NCBI GenBank assembly: GCA_003117195.1
Contig: BDSI01000085.1
Location: 358,465 to 422,464, forward strand
Direction of reading: 5' to 3'
Source: Eudorina sp. 2006-703-Eu-15
Lineage: Eukaryota > Chlorophyta > Chlorophyceae > Chlamydomonadales > Volvocaceae
Length of the DNA: 64,000 bases
Below, piece after piece: positions 50,571 through 63,521 of this stretch; positions within the stretch are counted from its first letter, which is position 1; every line of letters starts with the position of its first letter. Below the pieces are notes generated by a model, which did not search any database, was not told the origin of the DNA, and saw only the letters and a list, made by a program, of their open reading frames with translations. The position numbers were made by a program, and so were the translations under genes.

Positions 50571-53500
50571 TGGATGATGATGACTGGGGAATCGACATCC
50601 TGGGTACTCCACACTTGCAGGTGGTGGACTCAGAGGTGACCGGGATTCCGCTGACCAGCACCGCCCCGCTACTGCAGTGCCTCAACTGCACGTATCTAAC
50701 AATACAGAACATGACGCTGCAAGACTTGGGTAGTGCAAGCTCTGCAGCAGCCTTTGGTGCAGCCCGAATGGCCGGGCTACAGGGTGCCCGCATAGATGGG
50801 CTCCACTGCGCCAATGTCAGAAGTGCTGTGGGCTGGGCCTGCTTGCTTCTCGAGCTACAGCCAGGAGCAAGTGCAGAAATCCTTGATAGCACCTTCACGG
50901 GCAACACAGTCCTGATGACGGCATCAACGTACGACGACGGCAGTGTGACTGATGCCGGCCCTCACTATTGTGCGGATATCGGCGTGCCACCGCAACTCTG
51001 CGCCTGTGACACGGTCAATGATGAGGGCGTCAGTGCAGTAGCTCATCACGGCTACGGCGCCCTGCTGATATCCTTTGAAGGCAGCCGCGTTACGAATGGC
51101 CTAGATGCGGCAGTGATTGGGAGTAGCAGCGGCGTCAATGTGGCGCGGACCGTAGTGGCCAACAACCAGGGAGGTTGTGGAGCAGGCATCACAGTCCTGG
51201 TTGATGACTACACGGTGCGCATTCAGGTTTGCAAAAATAGAGCCACGCGATACTGTTGTTCTGCAGCGGTGTATGCAAACTAGCACAAAGTATATATAGT
51301 ATTTAGGGTTTAAGCGCACATGACTTGCAAAATAATAATGATAATTATGTATTATATGTTATACTACATTATATTATAATAATAACAACAACAGTAATGA
51401 TATCATAATCATTTTAGTCATTACGGTAAATGCAGTAAATGAATGAATGAATGAAGTGGATAAAGCCAAGCACGTAAATGTAATTTCATTAGTAGGTTCT
51501 TCTAGCTTGCTTATCACACATCCGGCCGGCTCTAACGAGACATCAACATCATGGTCCGGGTGAAGTCAATAATTAATTCAATGATTGTCGGGGTATAGAC
51601 AGAGAACCGCCATCCAGCCACGCTCATTTCCAAACCTACGTACCTGCCTACTTGCCTTCCAGCCTTACGTACATACATGCTATATCCGTCAACAGCCGGC
51701 ATGCATATTCGGGGTTCGTCAGTACGTGATGACTGTTAAGCTTGCATGCATACATGCTGCTGTATGTATTGCTTTATTATTTACTGCTGCAGGCCAACGC
51801 CTCTATGTCGTTCGAACTTGCAAACAGCACCGTTGAAAATAATCAAGCGGGCGCTGATGGTGGTGGAATCTACATCCGGAGCACCGCGGCGGCCACGACG
51901 TGCAGTGTGACCATGAGGGACAACTGTAGTTTGACTCTTAATGCTGCTGGCCGACGAGGTGGAGCCGCCGCGGTCTACAGCCAGCTTCTCAGCCGCATTT
52001 CGATTGATGACAGTGTCGTCTCCCGAAACACTGCCAACCAAGATGGTGGTGGCGTCTTCCTGCAAGGGTCCTGGAACGATGCAGCGGCGGCCTTGGGTTC
52101 ACATGATCTGCTGGAGGAACATGGCATATTTTTTACTGGCAGCGCCTTCGTAGGTAACACAGCTTTGGGTGGATACGGCGGGGCAGTCTGTTTCTCAGCC
52201 CCAGACAATGGCACGGACCTGGCTCGCCTGGAGATGTCCGGCACGTACCTTGCTTCAAACACAGCTGCCTGCAGCGGCGGGGCATTGCACATACGCATCG
52301 CATCAGGAAGTAATCAAGAGGATTACCAAGGCGATGGTCAAGCAGATATGCCTGTGGGTGTTCTGGGCAGCGTCGTTATTGGTGCTGGCAGCATCCTGGA
52401 CGGGAATACTGCCGGCCCCAGTCAGGGGACCTGTGATGAAATAGATGAAAATAGGGCACAAGGTGGCGCCATCTTCGTTTGGGCTAACATGATGGATGCC
52501 CCCATAGTGGTAACTGGCGGGTCCGCGATCACGAACAACTCAGCCTTGTGCGATGGTGGTGGCATCTTCATAGCGAAAAATAAGCTGCAAGCTGGACTAC
52601 ACGTGTCCAACGGGTGCAATCTGTCATACAACACCGCGGGAAGTCGCGGAGGGTTTATGATGCTTGACTCCTGGTCAGGAGAACGTTTTACAAGCTCGAA
52701 GAACACGTCTATTCGGCTTGAATCGGGCACGCTTGCCTCCTACAACAGCGCTGGCAACGGAGGTTTTCTGTACTTCTTCGCGGACGACAGCCAATGTGTG
52801 GAACTCACCCTGGATGCAAGCAACATCACCGGCAACATGGCTACGATTGGGGATGGCGGAGGGATCTACATCCTGAACCCGAGTGTGTTGGAAGCCGTTA
52901 TTAAGGGCAGGTCGACAGTCGAAGCTAACAGCGCCAGCAATAACGGCGGCGCGTTGTTTATGTCGAGTGTCAGGAACAGGCTAGGGCTCACGATCACTGA
53001 GGCATCGCGTGTGTCGGGAAACATCGCCCGGTCCACAGGGGGTGGGATACACGTGAGCGCGGGCGACTTTGACCGCACCACAGGCATTGCAATCCAGCAG
53101 GCGAGCCGCGTCCTGAACAACACGGCCACAACCGGCGATGGCGGCGCGCTGTATGTGGATGTAAGCACGCTCGATGCATGCATGTGGATCTATCTGTCGC
53201 GCGCATTAAGAGATTGATGATAGTCATGATGTATAACTAGTATAACGTTGTCAGATCGAAGTCATAATGCATGAATATATATAGGTTAGCAGGTACGAAT
53301 TGACTGCGCGCGGCACATACAGCCCATGTCAGAAATGCCAGTAGTGGCAAACAACGCACTTCCGCATCTATCTATCTACCTATCTACGTACTTCGTCCAT
53401 GCTGGTTCGCATCAGCGAAGGGCAACACGCACGTTACGCACACATGCATACAGGGGTTGCAGTGCGGCCCGCGGGGTACTGACCGCCGGTGGCGGGGTAC

Positions 53501-56500
53501 GTGCGATCTGCTCCCCTACCGACATGTATCTCTTACGTCATCTATATGTCATCAGCGGTCGTGCTCGCTTGTGGTCACTTGCTGATAACTTGCTTGATTC
53601 TTACCCGCGGCTCCGAAACCCATTATTTATTCGTTTCCAACTGCAGGTTGGAGTCCACCTTGACTACTTCATGGTGACGAATGGGAGCCAGCTGGACAGC
53701 AACCAGGCGGGTGGCAGTGGCGGGGGCGTCTACCTGGTGGCGTCATATACGCCACACGCCTTGCAGGAAAACATCGTCTGGGATGGGTCCAGCACGCTCT
53801 CAAACAACCGCGCGGCATCGAATGGCGGCGGGCTCTTTGTGGCGGGGAAGGCCGCGCAAATAAGCGTCCTGGCAGGTTCGGAGTGGGTGAACAACACTGC
53901 CGCGGGCCGGGGCGGGGCGCTGTTTGCAAACACCGGGTGGGAGTGCTCGGTGAAAGTTGGAGGAGTCAGCCAGGTGACTGAGAATCGGGCGAGATACGGC
54001 GGCGCAGCCTATGTCCAGGGCTTCGCGCGCATTGATGTGTCTGGGGGCAGCAACATCTCCGGCAACGCAGCCTACTTCGATGGGGGTGCGGTGTTCCTGA
54101 CGCAGCTGCCGGTCGACATTCAGCTGCGGGGCTGCACCATGGCGGGCAACAAGGCGTCAAAGGGCTCAGGAGGGGCCTTCTACAGTGTGACGACGGTAAG
54201 CCACTATCTGCGTGTAACAACCGTACGGCATAGCGTACACAGTATAAGTAAATATCTAAGAGCCCGCCGCACAACATCTCGATTAGCCTTTGTCACCAAA
54301 CGCTTCACTGCTTGTGAAACCCTTGCTTGACTGACGCAAGCAAGTGCGCTGCGTTGCAAGAAATAATGCAAAGGACAAGCAAACCATTTTTATAGCAGGC
54401 TACATACGCACTGACATTTGCTGCCTGTACCCATTGATCGAAGAACCCGCCACACACGCGCGCGTGCACAACCACCCGAGCATCGTTATGTATTTGCTGC
54501 TTACAATCTGGTAACATGTATGCGGTATAGAAACACGTACGGGGCTGCGGTCCGTTTTGGTATTGTAAATTATGTGGGCAGGCGGCGAACACAGTTCATC
54601 AGGATCACACAATCCGAACGAATGTGTTACCGGCCCACCGCCGGCGAAGATGGTTGTATCGATTCGGAGTGACCCCGAGCTCGCACCCACCCTCCACACA
54701 CCTACCAACGATCCACTGCGATCGATGCAGGCTGATGATGGCGCAGACGAGCAAGGCAGCTGCACAGTCTGCTCCAACGATTCCGCAAACATAATAATAG
54801 CTGTGAAGAACTCCAGCTTCACCGCTAACTCAGCTGGTGCCGCGGACGGTGGCGTTTTCTACGTCGAGCCTCATAAGACGTGCTGCAGTAACACATCCAT
54901 CGCCATTAGCCTCTTGGGGTCTCATTTTGAAAAAAACACGGCCCTGGGCGGTGGCGGCGCGCTTGCTCTGCACGATGCGTCGAACGCCACCTCCAGCATC
55001 GTGGTCGTCGACAGTACCTTCAAAGGCAACGCCGCAGGGGATGCGTCGGGCGACTTCAACGCCTCCAGTAACTATGGTGGAGCGCTGCTGGTTTGGCGTG
55101 AGATGTACGGCGCTCGCCCACCGTTGCCGCCGTACTACTGCAATCTCGCTGCGACCAACTCATCGTTTGAGGGCAACCGGTGCGGCGGCAGTGGGGGCGC
55201 ACTCATGCTCATCAGCTGCCGTCTGCAGCTCGTGGGATGCGACTTCACGGCGAACTGGGCGACGTATACTGGTGGCGCGGTCGCGGTGCTGCAGTTTCCA
55301 CGCACGACCTCAACCTTGGGTTTGACACAGTCCACCCTCGCAAACTCGTGGGTTGCGAATATCCTTGGTTGTACCTTCATCAGTAACCTTGTGGAGCGCG
55401 AGTACGGTGGGGCAGTATACGTGTACGCTCCCGCTGCTGGCGGGCAAATCCGTCTTGCATACTGCGACTTCACGGTAAGCAAATAAATAACCACACGATC
55501 GAGGGAAGCATATATATAATGTTTTGCCACCCCACATACGCACGCACGCATCCTAATGCGCAAAAACATAAACACACAACAGGCATGCAATCCCGGCTCC
55601 CTCCCCGCCATGTGATTCGGCGGGTCTGGCGCGGCTCCAAGAGACGGAGGCAAACTTGGCGCGCTATCTAGTAACCTGGTGTGTTGGCCCGTATGCATGG
55701 TTGCACGAGCCCACCGCGGGTGATGGAGGATGGGTGCGCAATCCTTGGTATGTAGAGGTCGGTTGATCAGATGAGGCGCCTAGGAGCTATCTGGGCCCGT
55801 TGGAACACCCGGCCGGTGGGGACATGGGTCCATCTTGTCACGGTTAAGAAAACCCCTCGGTTCGATTTTTCGCATTTAATGTCTCCATGTACGTCCGCGT
55901 GACACATTACCCAAGATCGGTATGTCGGTATATTATTTGTTGTTGACGTGCGTGCGTGTATACGTTCTGTTCGTAAATCACAAAATAAATTCGACCCTGC
56001 GAAGCAATCTGGGGCGTACTGCGTATGCATTATTATTGGCATTCAGGTTCGGTGCAGTCTTGCTATAATTTAGAGACAGACTTGCTCGTACGTGAGAAAG
56101 GGACCTTCGACGAATCCACGCACACAAACGTATGCCGTATGTGTACAGCCCAGATTGCATGCGTGCGTCCATTGGGTTCCGTCGTTATGGCATGGTCTGT
56201 TCACAGCGTGTAATGCTTTTCGTCTGACAAGGAGTTCGTTGTTGAATCCTGAAATGCAATCACTTGTTTACTGCAGGGAAATGCCGCGAGGGAGCAGGAG
56301 GCTGGCGCCGCATTCCTTGCTGCTCAAGGCTCGGGTACCGTTGCGCAGCTCGAGCACCTGTCCTTCACCAACAACACCGCCCAACGGGAAAGCGCCGGGG
56401 CGCTCTACGTCCTGGTCGGCGCAAACGCCACCGCACAGATCGTCACTGTGACCTTGAGTGGCAATCAGGCAGCCCGGTCTGGAGGTGGGGCCGTGTTCGA

Positions 56501-59500
56501 CATCCGTGACAACGGTACACTCTCCGTCTCGAACCTCACCGCGGAGGTAAACGCTGCGCTCGCCGGCAACGGAGGCGCGCTGCAGGTCTATGTCCAGGCA
56601 TCCGGAAGCGTCTCCCTGTCGCAGTGCGACTTCCGCTCCAACAGCGCGCCAACGGGCTCGGGCGGAGCAGCTCTGCTTGACTGCGCTTGCGGCTCCGTCG
56701 CGGCTGTGACGGACACATTGGCGACGCTGAATCGCGCGGGGTCCTCTGGTGGCGCTCTATTTATATCATATGCGGGGAAATTAACAAGTTACGCGCCAAC
56801 CATAAAGAGCTATTTTGGTCTGCCGCCAGCAGCCACTTCCGACGCGCCAGCAAGCGCTTGCTCGCCTGCCAACACAAGTGGTGATGAGGCCGCCGGTGGC
56901 ATAACCGTGCAAAGGCTGCACCTTCAAGGCAACAACGCGAGGCGGCTTGGGGGTGCGATCTACATCGCGCCCGGTAGCGCCGCGACCTTTGAGAACGTGA
57001 CCATGACCCAAAATGCAGCCTGCGAGGCCGGCGGCTCCTTTGCGGCCGTGAACAGCTCATCCGTGGCGTTGCTGCAGAGTGTGGTTGATAGCAGCCTTAC
57101 AGCTGGCACCGGCGGTGGTTGCATGTTGTATGGCTGTTGGCGAATCGTCTTGAAGGATGTGGATGTCATCAACAACCGAGCTACACGGTCAGGAGGCGGT
57201 GTAGCAATAATTGCTGCCGGCAGCACTGCTGATGGGTTAGTAGCAGCAGTAGCAGAAGCAGCAACTGACAATCCACTGTTTGGCTCAAATGCCACATCTG
57301 CTGGCGCTGCGCCTTGGGGATACACAAGCGCGATATTGCACAATGCGCGATTCGCTGACAATTATGCATCGAGCACGACAAGCGATGGTGTTTCTACCCA
57401 AGTAGTTGAATCCCGCGTGATGATGAGCTGTGAGGGGTCATCCAGCGGTGCTTCCGAAACCATGACGACCGGCGGCAGCGGTGGCGCTAACAGTACTGTC
57501 ACACGGGGCCAAGCCGGCCAAGGGGGCGCACTGTTGATCGAGGGGTATGTTGTAGCCGTTATAAGCGAGTCGGACCTGGCGCAGAATAACAGCGCCACCT
57601 TTGGGACGGCGCTAGCTTCCTCTCAACGCTGCCACGTGACAAGCACGGTGTCGCCATTGGGGAATCGTACTCAGCAGGTGCGCTAACTTCTCGCTCCGAA
57701 ACATCTTCCGTCCGTACCAAGGGTTACCATTTTTATAATAAATAAATATTATAATAGCAATAATTCTAACATTATTATTACTGATTAGAATGTATATTTT
57801 TATTGTTGCTTTTGATATTATTTTTAATGTCTACACTTAGTTGCTTTATTGTAATGTAACCGTTACAAGGTGGACCCGTATCCCGACCGGGTGCTTCAAC
57901 GGGCCCAGATAGCTCGTAGCTGTCTCGTCTCATCAATCCCTACCACGGACTGCGCACCCATAGTCCATCACCCGCGGGGGGGTCACGCAGCCATACCAGC
58001 CACTACACCAGGTTACCAGCGCGCCAGGATTGCCACTTAGTTGTTTTATTGTTATTGATATTGATGTTATCATCATCATCATCATCATCGCTGTCCTACC
58101 TCGTCGTTAGGCTGACGTAGCTAGCCAGCGACGCAACCTGCGTCGATTCGCGCTCCCTGCTGCATTGGTTCTCAAAATCAGTACATTTTCTTACACATGC
58201 TCGCTGCGACTGATGAGTTGTCTTGCATTCGTTCCATAAATACGTATAGTGACCCCGCGCATCATACCTCATGTATGGCAGGTTCTCAATCCAATGATTG
58301 CCAAATGGAATACAACATGGCAACAACTCGACTCGTTTGCGGCGATGCAATGCTGGATTCTGCAGCTGTGCAACACGATGCTACCCAGCAGCGCAGTGAC
58401 TCGGCAAATGGATTACTCGGGAAGCACTACTAGTACATCCTTTCTATGGCAGGTGCGTTCCTTGCGTACGTATGTACGTACGTACGTACGTACGGCCATT
58501 ATTACTTGCTGGGCCTTGCGTGCATGCTGGAGCGAGCACAATAGACTGCGTGCTGGCAAACACGATGAGTGCGACAGCACGCAGCGCAGCGTTATGCATC
58601 CCTCTCATGAACGGTGCTTGCGTACATTGATCGAGGCGACCGTAGATATATACACGCACCATTTGTGACACGCTGTGGCACGCATCTACATTATTTCAAC
58701 GACGAAGAGCGCCCCGAGGGCTTGCATCGCGGGGCGCATACATGTGCGTGCTTTTATTGACTATTTTATTAAATTATATTAAAACAAAAATAATGAATAT
58801 ATAATGTAGATGACCGGCAGATGGCCGGAGGGTGCTTTCTGAACACCAAGGACTTCTATGCATGCATGTATAGATACCAAACATCCTATACGCTGGAAAA
58901 CAAGTGTATGCGTATTAAGTTATTATTAACCGTTACAAGGTGGACCCGTATCCGGACCGGGTGTTCCAACGGGCCCAGATAGCTCGTAGGTGCGTGCCTC
59001 GTCTCATCAACCCCTACCAAGGACTGCGCACCCATCCTCCATCACCCGCGGGGGGTCACGCAGCCATACCGGCCACTACACCAGGTTACCAGCGCGCCAG
59101 GATTGCCTCTCCTGGAAACCGCGCTAGTCCCGCCTAACCACACGGCGGTGAGGGGACGGGGATTCGAACCGCCGATCTCCGATTAAGTTATTGGTTTCAG
59201 CTGTTCCTTGCACACCAGTCATCTAGCTATGTGTGGGCTCATGGGGGTGTGTGACCGGCGGGGGCCGCGTACATAAAGTAAGCCGCCCTTGAAACGCAAG
59301 TAAGCAAGGGTTATTGTGTACGTAAGGCGAAATTCAAAATGTTATTAATAATGCGATCATTCACTACTACCATGCATCATTGCCAAACAAATCACCGTAA
59401 TTTATGATTGCAATTTCATTCTTTAATGAGCGAGGCCCCGCCCACCCTCCTGCTGGTTGGTTCCTTCCTTCCAGAAGCCGCCCACTCTGTGGATAGACGA

Positions 59501-60054
59501 TTTCCTAGCGTCGGCTCTGCACGTCCAGTGCCGTACTACCACAACTACGTCAGTGTCGTACTACTACAGCAGCCTTGGTACTAGTGCCGCCAGCCGCTCA
59601 TCATACGTGTCAGCCTGCCTTGAGGAATCACGCACCACAGTACTAGACAGGAAGCGGAATCCAGAGGGCCAGATCCAGAATTTTGTCGTTGACCAGGCCG
59701 TTGTCATCACACAGATGGATGATGCCGCATCGTCACGGGAAACAATACAAAGCATTTCGGCTACTCGGCGGGATGAGCTGGTCTCACAGCTCGCTCAATG
59801 CGTTCCAGACGGGCCGTCGATATATTATTATGACGACCCGCAGAAGCTGGCAGCAGACTGGAACCCGAATGTCGGGCTACCTCCCACATTCATCAGACTG
59901 CGCTTCCGCGGGGAGGATGAGGGGGCTCCGGGCCAGCTGCCGCAGCAGGGAAACAACGACAACAGCGACAACAAGATTGTCCTACTCCAAACGGGTGTGC
60001 CTTTCGACCTCACGGCGCAGCTCTATGACATGCTGGGCGTGCCGGTGACCGTGG
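49593..60054 (+). CDS. Gene B: Pmp-like beta-helix protein, duplicate of the gene A ectodomain (3' end missing)
   Basis: Exons: 49593-49653, 50157-51226, 51793-53160, 53647-54195, 54731-55474, 56277-57677, 58282-58452, 59475-60054, about 1,980 codons; all phases match gene A. The signal peptide is MAALGCDMIKWGISLLLLTLA followed by QSSGQQQ; splice sites (CTCG|GTAAGG; GCTGCAG|CC) are the same as in A. The poly-Gln hinge is intact here. Exon 5 lacks the ~32-residue Ser/Asn-rich segment present in A. After the exon 8 donor (GTGAGT, phase 1) no homologue of A exons 9-20 follows in the remaining 4 kb. Either those exons lie beyond the window or the copy is truncated. If truncated, the product would be a secreted beta-helix protein without membrane anchor, or a pseudogene. 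All eight exons are open, so at least the ectodomain looks preserved. Confidence 0.8.
50540..50571 (+). repeat. (CAG)n poly-Gln run in gene B
   Basis: Uninterrupted CAG array encoding about 11 Gln, followed by Leu-Asp-Asp-Asp-Asp. It is the empty site corresponding to the insertion at 17658 in gene A. Confidence 0.9.
55583..55846 (+). mobile_element. SINE copy (family of 58925-59181), forward, in gene B intron 5
   Basis: Recognisable from the head-proximal GATTCGGCGGGTCTGGCGCGG through ATCTGGGCCCGTTGGA to the end ATCTTGTCACGG. The matching gene A intron (23842-24292) has no such sequence, so it inserted in B or was lost from A. Confidence 0.65.
57853..58033 (-). mobile_element. 5'-truncated SINE copy, reverse, in gene B intron 6
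   Basis: Flanked by CACTTAGTTGCTTTATTGT (57834-57852) and CACTTAGTTGTTTTATTGT (58034-58052), a 19-bp target-site duplication with one mismatch. The minus-strand 3' end is CCACCTTGTAACGGTTACATT. It is truncated before the tRNA-like head and absent from the gene A intron. Confidence 0.85.
58925..59181 (-). mobile_element. SINE copy with B box, reverse, in gene B intron 7
   Basis: Perfect 11-bp target-site duplication ATTAAGTTATT (58914-58924 and 59182-59192). Gene A has the unoccupied site GTATTAAGTTATTGGTTTC near 26815. On the minus strand the element starts just before a B box GGTTCGAATCC, then has a D-loop-like GTGTGGTTAGGCGGG, and ends CACCTTGTAACGGTTAAT. The order B box then A-like box suggests a composite or 5'-truncated dimeric head. 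Confidence 0.9.
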
Positions 60055-60271
60055 GTGAGTCCGTCACAAGCAGCTAGATGGCTAGGTAGCTGCCATGACG
60101 ATTGGCCAGGGGCGGGCGTCGAAGGGCATTCATGTACACATGCCATCGATTACCATAATTACCATTTATTAGGGGTATCCATGCCACCATGCAAGCTGCA
60201 CCTAGCGTGCCTGCATATAATAAATATTATACGTTACATACATGTAAATATTCTATATATTATATTAATTA

Positions 60272-60530
60272 TTGCTACCGCTCATATTACTACTCTAGTC
60301 TAGACATCGTAGATATTTTCTTTGGCAGATAAATATATATCATCAGCATGTTATAAGTATCTATCTTTGGCATCTCAAAATCTAAGCTTTTCATCATGCC
60401 GTACATGTAAGTCGGCCTAGACATAATCGGGCCCTCGGGAATTTCTACAGTCGTCCATGCAACAGGCCGCAATGCGCCTGCGGAAACTCGATAAAACATT
60501 TCTATTTGCGTTCCTCTTTCTCATGATATA
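60272..60530 (-). repeat. Inverted copy of the gene A intron 13 fragment (32521-32786)
   Basis: The reverse complement aligns with 32521-32786. The minus strand has a 70-codon open frame (60290-60499; it ends LPKKISTMSRLE) whose C-terminal part is still recognisable, with frame breaks, in the A copy (LPKKRSTMSRLA). It is probably a decayed transposon frame; family not recognised. Confidence 0.65.
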
Positions 60531-60540
60531 ATTTAAATGA

Positions 60541-61085
60541 ATGAACGTTACAGCGGACCCCAAAGGGATCAAGGGTGTGAACCAGGTCAAGCCCAGCAGG
60601 CCCTACCGCCAAGGCAGCAAGACACCTCCACACCTCAACGCCGCAAACAAGAACACACCAGGCCATGACCCCACCCGCCCAGAGACACCGAAGCAAGCAG
60701 AGGCGCACAGCGGGGCAACACTACCAAAGGAATAGGCACAGCAGAGGGCAGCAGATAGAATCCCCAGAAGTGGATAAAGCCAAGCACATGGGAGGCCGTT
60801 CACACAGGCATGCACCCCATTACCCGCCCAGCTACGTACCACGCACCACCCCTGAAGCATGCACCCAGCGCTGCACCCTCTCGAGGTCTTGGAAGACCCA
60901 CGCCTGGCTCATGACACTGCCCAGCGACCGCTAGTGGAGTAGCCCGCATAAGAAAAACCCGACCGTGGCCAAGCAACAACATACCCACGGGAGCCGTGCC
61001 TCCCACCCCAGCTGAGGGCAGGCCAGGTCCCCAACTTGGGCGGGTGAACCCGTATTCAAACCGGTAGATAGAGGACGAGGACCCC
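60541..61085 (-). mobile_element. Longest copy of the CCGCTGTAACG retroposon family
   Basis: Begins ATGAACGTTACAGCGGACCCC, the common terminus seen at 10473 and 14996. Its minus-strand start may be near the B-box-like GGTTTGAATACGGG at about 61050-61063. No ORF of note. The extent at the head end is uncertain. Confidence 0.5.
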
Positions 61086-61653
61086 GCCGTGCCTCAGCCT
61101 TGATCAGGAGCTGGCTCTCCATACCGTAAGACTCCCCCGACACGTTCCAGAAAGGGCGTAAGGGCATTTGTGAGTCAGGCGACGGAGGATTGCAGTATGG
61201 GCCCTGCGCCGGGTGAAGCATTGTGCATGCCCACTGGTTAACCATGCAGGCATCATGTTTATGAGTAATGCATTGCCTATACATCCTTTGGCTAAGACAT
61301 TTCCGTGCGAGTTTCCTGTATATGCTGGCCCTGTTACAGCGGAGCCAGCACTTCGCGAGCCCCATTTCGTTCACGGAAATAAAACGTCCATCTATCCGCG
61401 GCATTTCATATCCTCTATTTACTCTATTGCGGTCACATGCATGCTTTACCCAACAGACTTGAGGTCCCACACGTTCAGAGACATACGTACTCCCTTGCAG
61501 AGTTACCTCCTCAGCACCCTCCTGGCTGGTGTGTGGGGGCGGGTGAACCCCTGCTGTTATGGCATACTCATGTCTTATTAGTTGGACTGATCGGTGACTT
61601 TTCGCATGCAGTTAATGCATGGCTCATCATGAAACTCGACCCACATCCGCAGG

Positions 61654-61699
61654 TCTGGCAGCAGCGCTCCACTAGGTCTGGCAGCAGCGCTCCACTAGA
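61654..61699 (+). repeat. 23-bp direct tandem duplication
   Basis: GTCTGGCAGCAGCGCTCCAC plus TAG is present twice back to back, next to the start of the SINE-like element that follows. Confidence 0.85.
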
Positions 61700-62089
61700 A
61701 AGCAGCCGAACTTGGCCATTCCCAAAGGTATCGAGTCTGCGCGTGACCATGATGTCGCCGGTTCGATCCGGGTCGGGACAAATGGTTAAGGAATGGGGAG
61801 TCCCGCTTTGACAGCCCGGCTCTTCAGTCGGGTCCGAGTCCGCCGCCCCCGGTGTAAGTGGCCTTGAGCCACGGTTAAAGGGATAGCCCGAGATGTGCGC
61901 GTCAAGCGGGTCAGGCCAATGTTTCCGGCCACATGTATACCAGGAGACGGTTTCGGGGGCCTGGTAACACGGGGATAGGGGCCGCAGGTGTATACCTGCA
62001 ACATACCGGTGATGACCGATGTCGACTCCCAACCCTTACATCGGCGGTCCCCTTCACACACCCTTGGGCTTAGAGGTCCAGGAGTAAAG

Positions 62090-62124
<35 letters not shown>

Positions 62125-62127
62125 TCA
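61700..62127 (+). mobile_element. tRNA-headed SINE-like element with (CTTT)n tail
   Basis: A possible A box (TTGGCCATTCCCAAAGG, about 61713) and a B box GGTTCGATCCG (61760-61770) are followed by a ~320-bp body and a (CTTT)n tail at 62089-62127. This differs in body and tail from the other SINEs in the window. No target-site duplication identified; the exact start is unclear. Confidence 0.6.
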
Positions 62128-62143
62128 ATGACGCTGATGGCGT

Positions 62144-62548
62144 ATGTGTCGCGCGACAGTTGGACTAACTAAGTATGCCGCGCAGGATCTCTACGTAAAT
62201 GGTTGCGATATTATTGGTATTCATGCAGAATTGCAGGGGGTTGGTATGGATCTGGCTACCAATGCTTCTCAATGGGTGTCACAACGCTGTTATCCCATTC
62301 GTTGTGCAATCGATTCCACCGGGTGCTAGCTTGGGCGCCCACATTCCCTGGCCCGACCGCGTTTTTTCGATGCCCCTCAGGACATAGCCGTCTGCTATGA
62401 AGACGTGCCGTTCCCCATTGCATCACCCTCGTGTGTTCCTGTTGCACTTGTTGTGCAATGTCGACCCATAGACTGCAATCCGGTCAGAGTGTTTCACTGC
62501 AGTAATCCAGCAAGCAACTCTGCGCGTTACCCTGTGATTCGGTTATGA
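62144..62548 (+). pseudogene. Decayed coding fragment with one in-frame stop, unknown family
   Basis: One frame runs about 135 codons with a single TAG (62327-62329). Before the stop: AAQDLYVNGCDIIGIHAELQ. After it: DAPQDIAVCYEDVPFPIASP, then a Cys-rich stretch to TGA at about 62546. The composition looks protein-like on both sides of the stop. It ends shortly before the dispersed repeat at 62592. Possibly the remnant of a transposon gene; I cannot name a family. Confidence 0.3.
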
Positions 62549-62591
62549 CGCATTATTCCGTTCCAACATTCATGAACGATAATCCCTGACA

Positions 62592-63520
62592 GACAAGTAG
62601 GGGTCGGCTTCCTCGAAGCCGGAAAAGGGCGGGGCCCCCTATAATCCGTACAGGCCGCTTGCTTTAGAACGAAAACTTAGAACGAAAACTTTATTACCGA
62701 AAACTTTATTACCGCGCAACAGTGTGAGAGAGTGAAAGGTTACCATTGGGGGTGTCGTTGATGTTGAAGGTGGATTGGCGTGCATAGATTCACCAAGCCC
62801 AAACACGTCGGAAGCCCCGAAACCATCCTGCAGTACGCGCCGCCGGCGACGGCGGTCACCGTATCGGCACTATGGTAACGATAGTCGCCTCTGCACTACC
62901 ACATCCGTCTGTCAAGCAGATGATCACAAAGCAAGCTTGAAGCATCCTTGTTTTGCCGTGAAACTGTAGTTGTTTGGTCCGTCGGCAGGCATGCAACCCT
63001 TCAGTTGCACGCCCGCAGCAGACGTGAACCTCTAAAGTTTGCTATCAATAGTTACATAGCAAATGTAAGGCAAAAACAGGGTGCGAAAAGAGACCCGGAC
63101 TTCGGCCATCGGAACTGGAGAAGTCGTTGGTACACGGTATGCTATCCCTTTGCATCTTGAAACTTTGATTCAATACATAATGTTGAATTGTATTCATCTG
63201 GCAAAACAGAAAGGCAAATCTTGGTGTTGGTGGCATCTTGATGATCAAACATCAGAACACTATGGAAGTTCAATTTAGCACACGCCACCTGCCACTAATC
63301 CAAGTATTCATCACGCGGCACCCGTTGAAACAAATATGAGCGCGAGAGGCGATGGGTGGACGTTGACCCGGGTCCATGGAGACCGCGGAGCTTTGCTTTG
63401 TTTGACCGTTTGTGTGCAAAGAATTTTTTTCAGCCAAACCAAGGATACCTTGCAATAGAGGACAATTAATATGACAAATATTGCGAATTAGTTTAGCGGA
63501 TAATGAACGTTTTGCCGTTA
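62592..63520 (+). repeat. ~0.9-kb dispersed repeat, second copy
   Basis: The counterpart of 34176-35076, in the same orientation. It contains a local duplication AACGAAAACTTTATTACCG absent from the other copy, and is cut directly by the (CA)n array at its right end. Confidence 0.8.
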
Positions 63521-63521
63521 C

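Larger units (their letters stand above)
48685..60235 (+). repeat. Segmental duplication, copy B
   Basis: The counterpart of 15797-27850. It includes about 900 bp upstream of the gene B start and ends in the intron after exon 8. It contains three SINE copies not found at the matching sites in copy A, and lacks the CAG-site insertion and the 26394 SINE of copy A. Confidence 0.9.
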
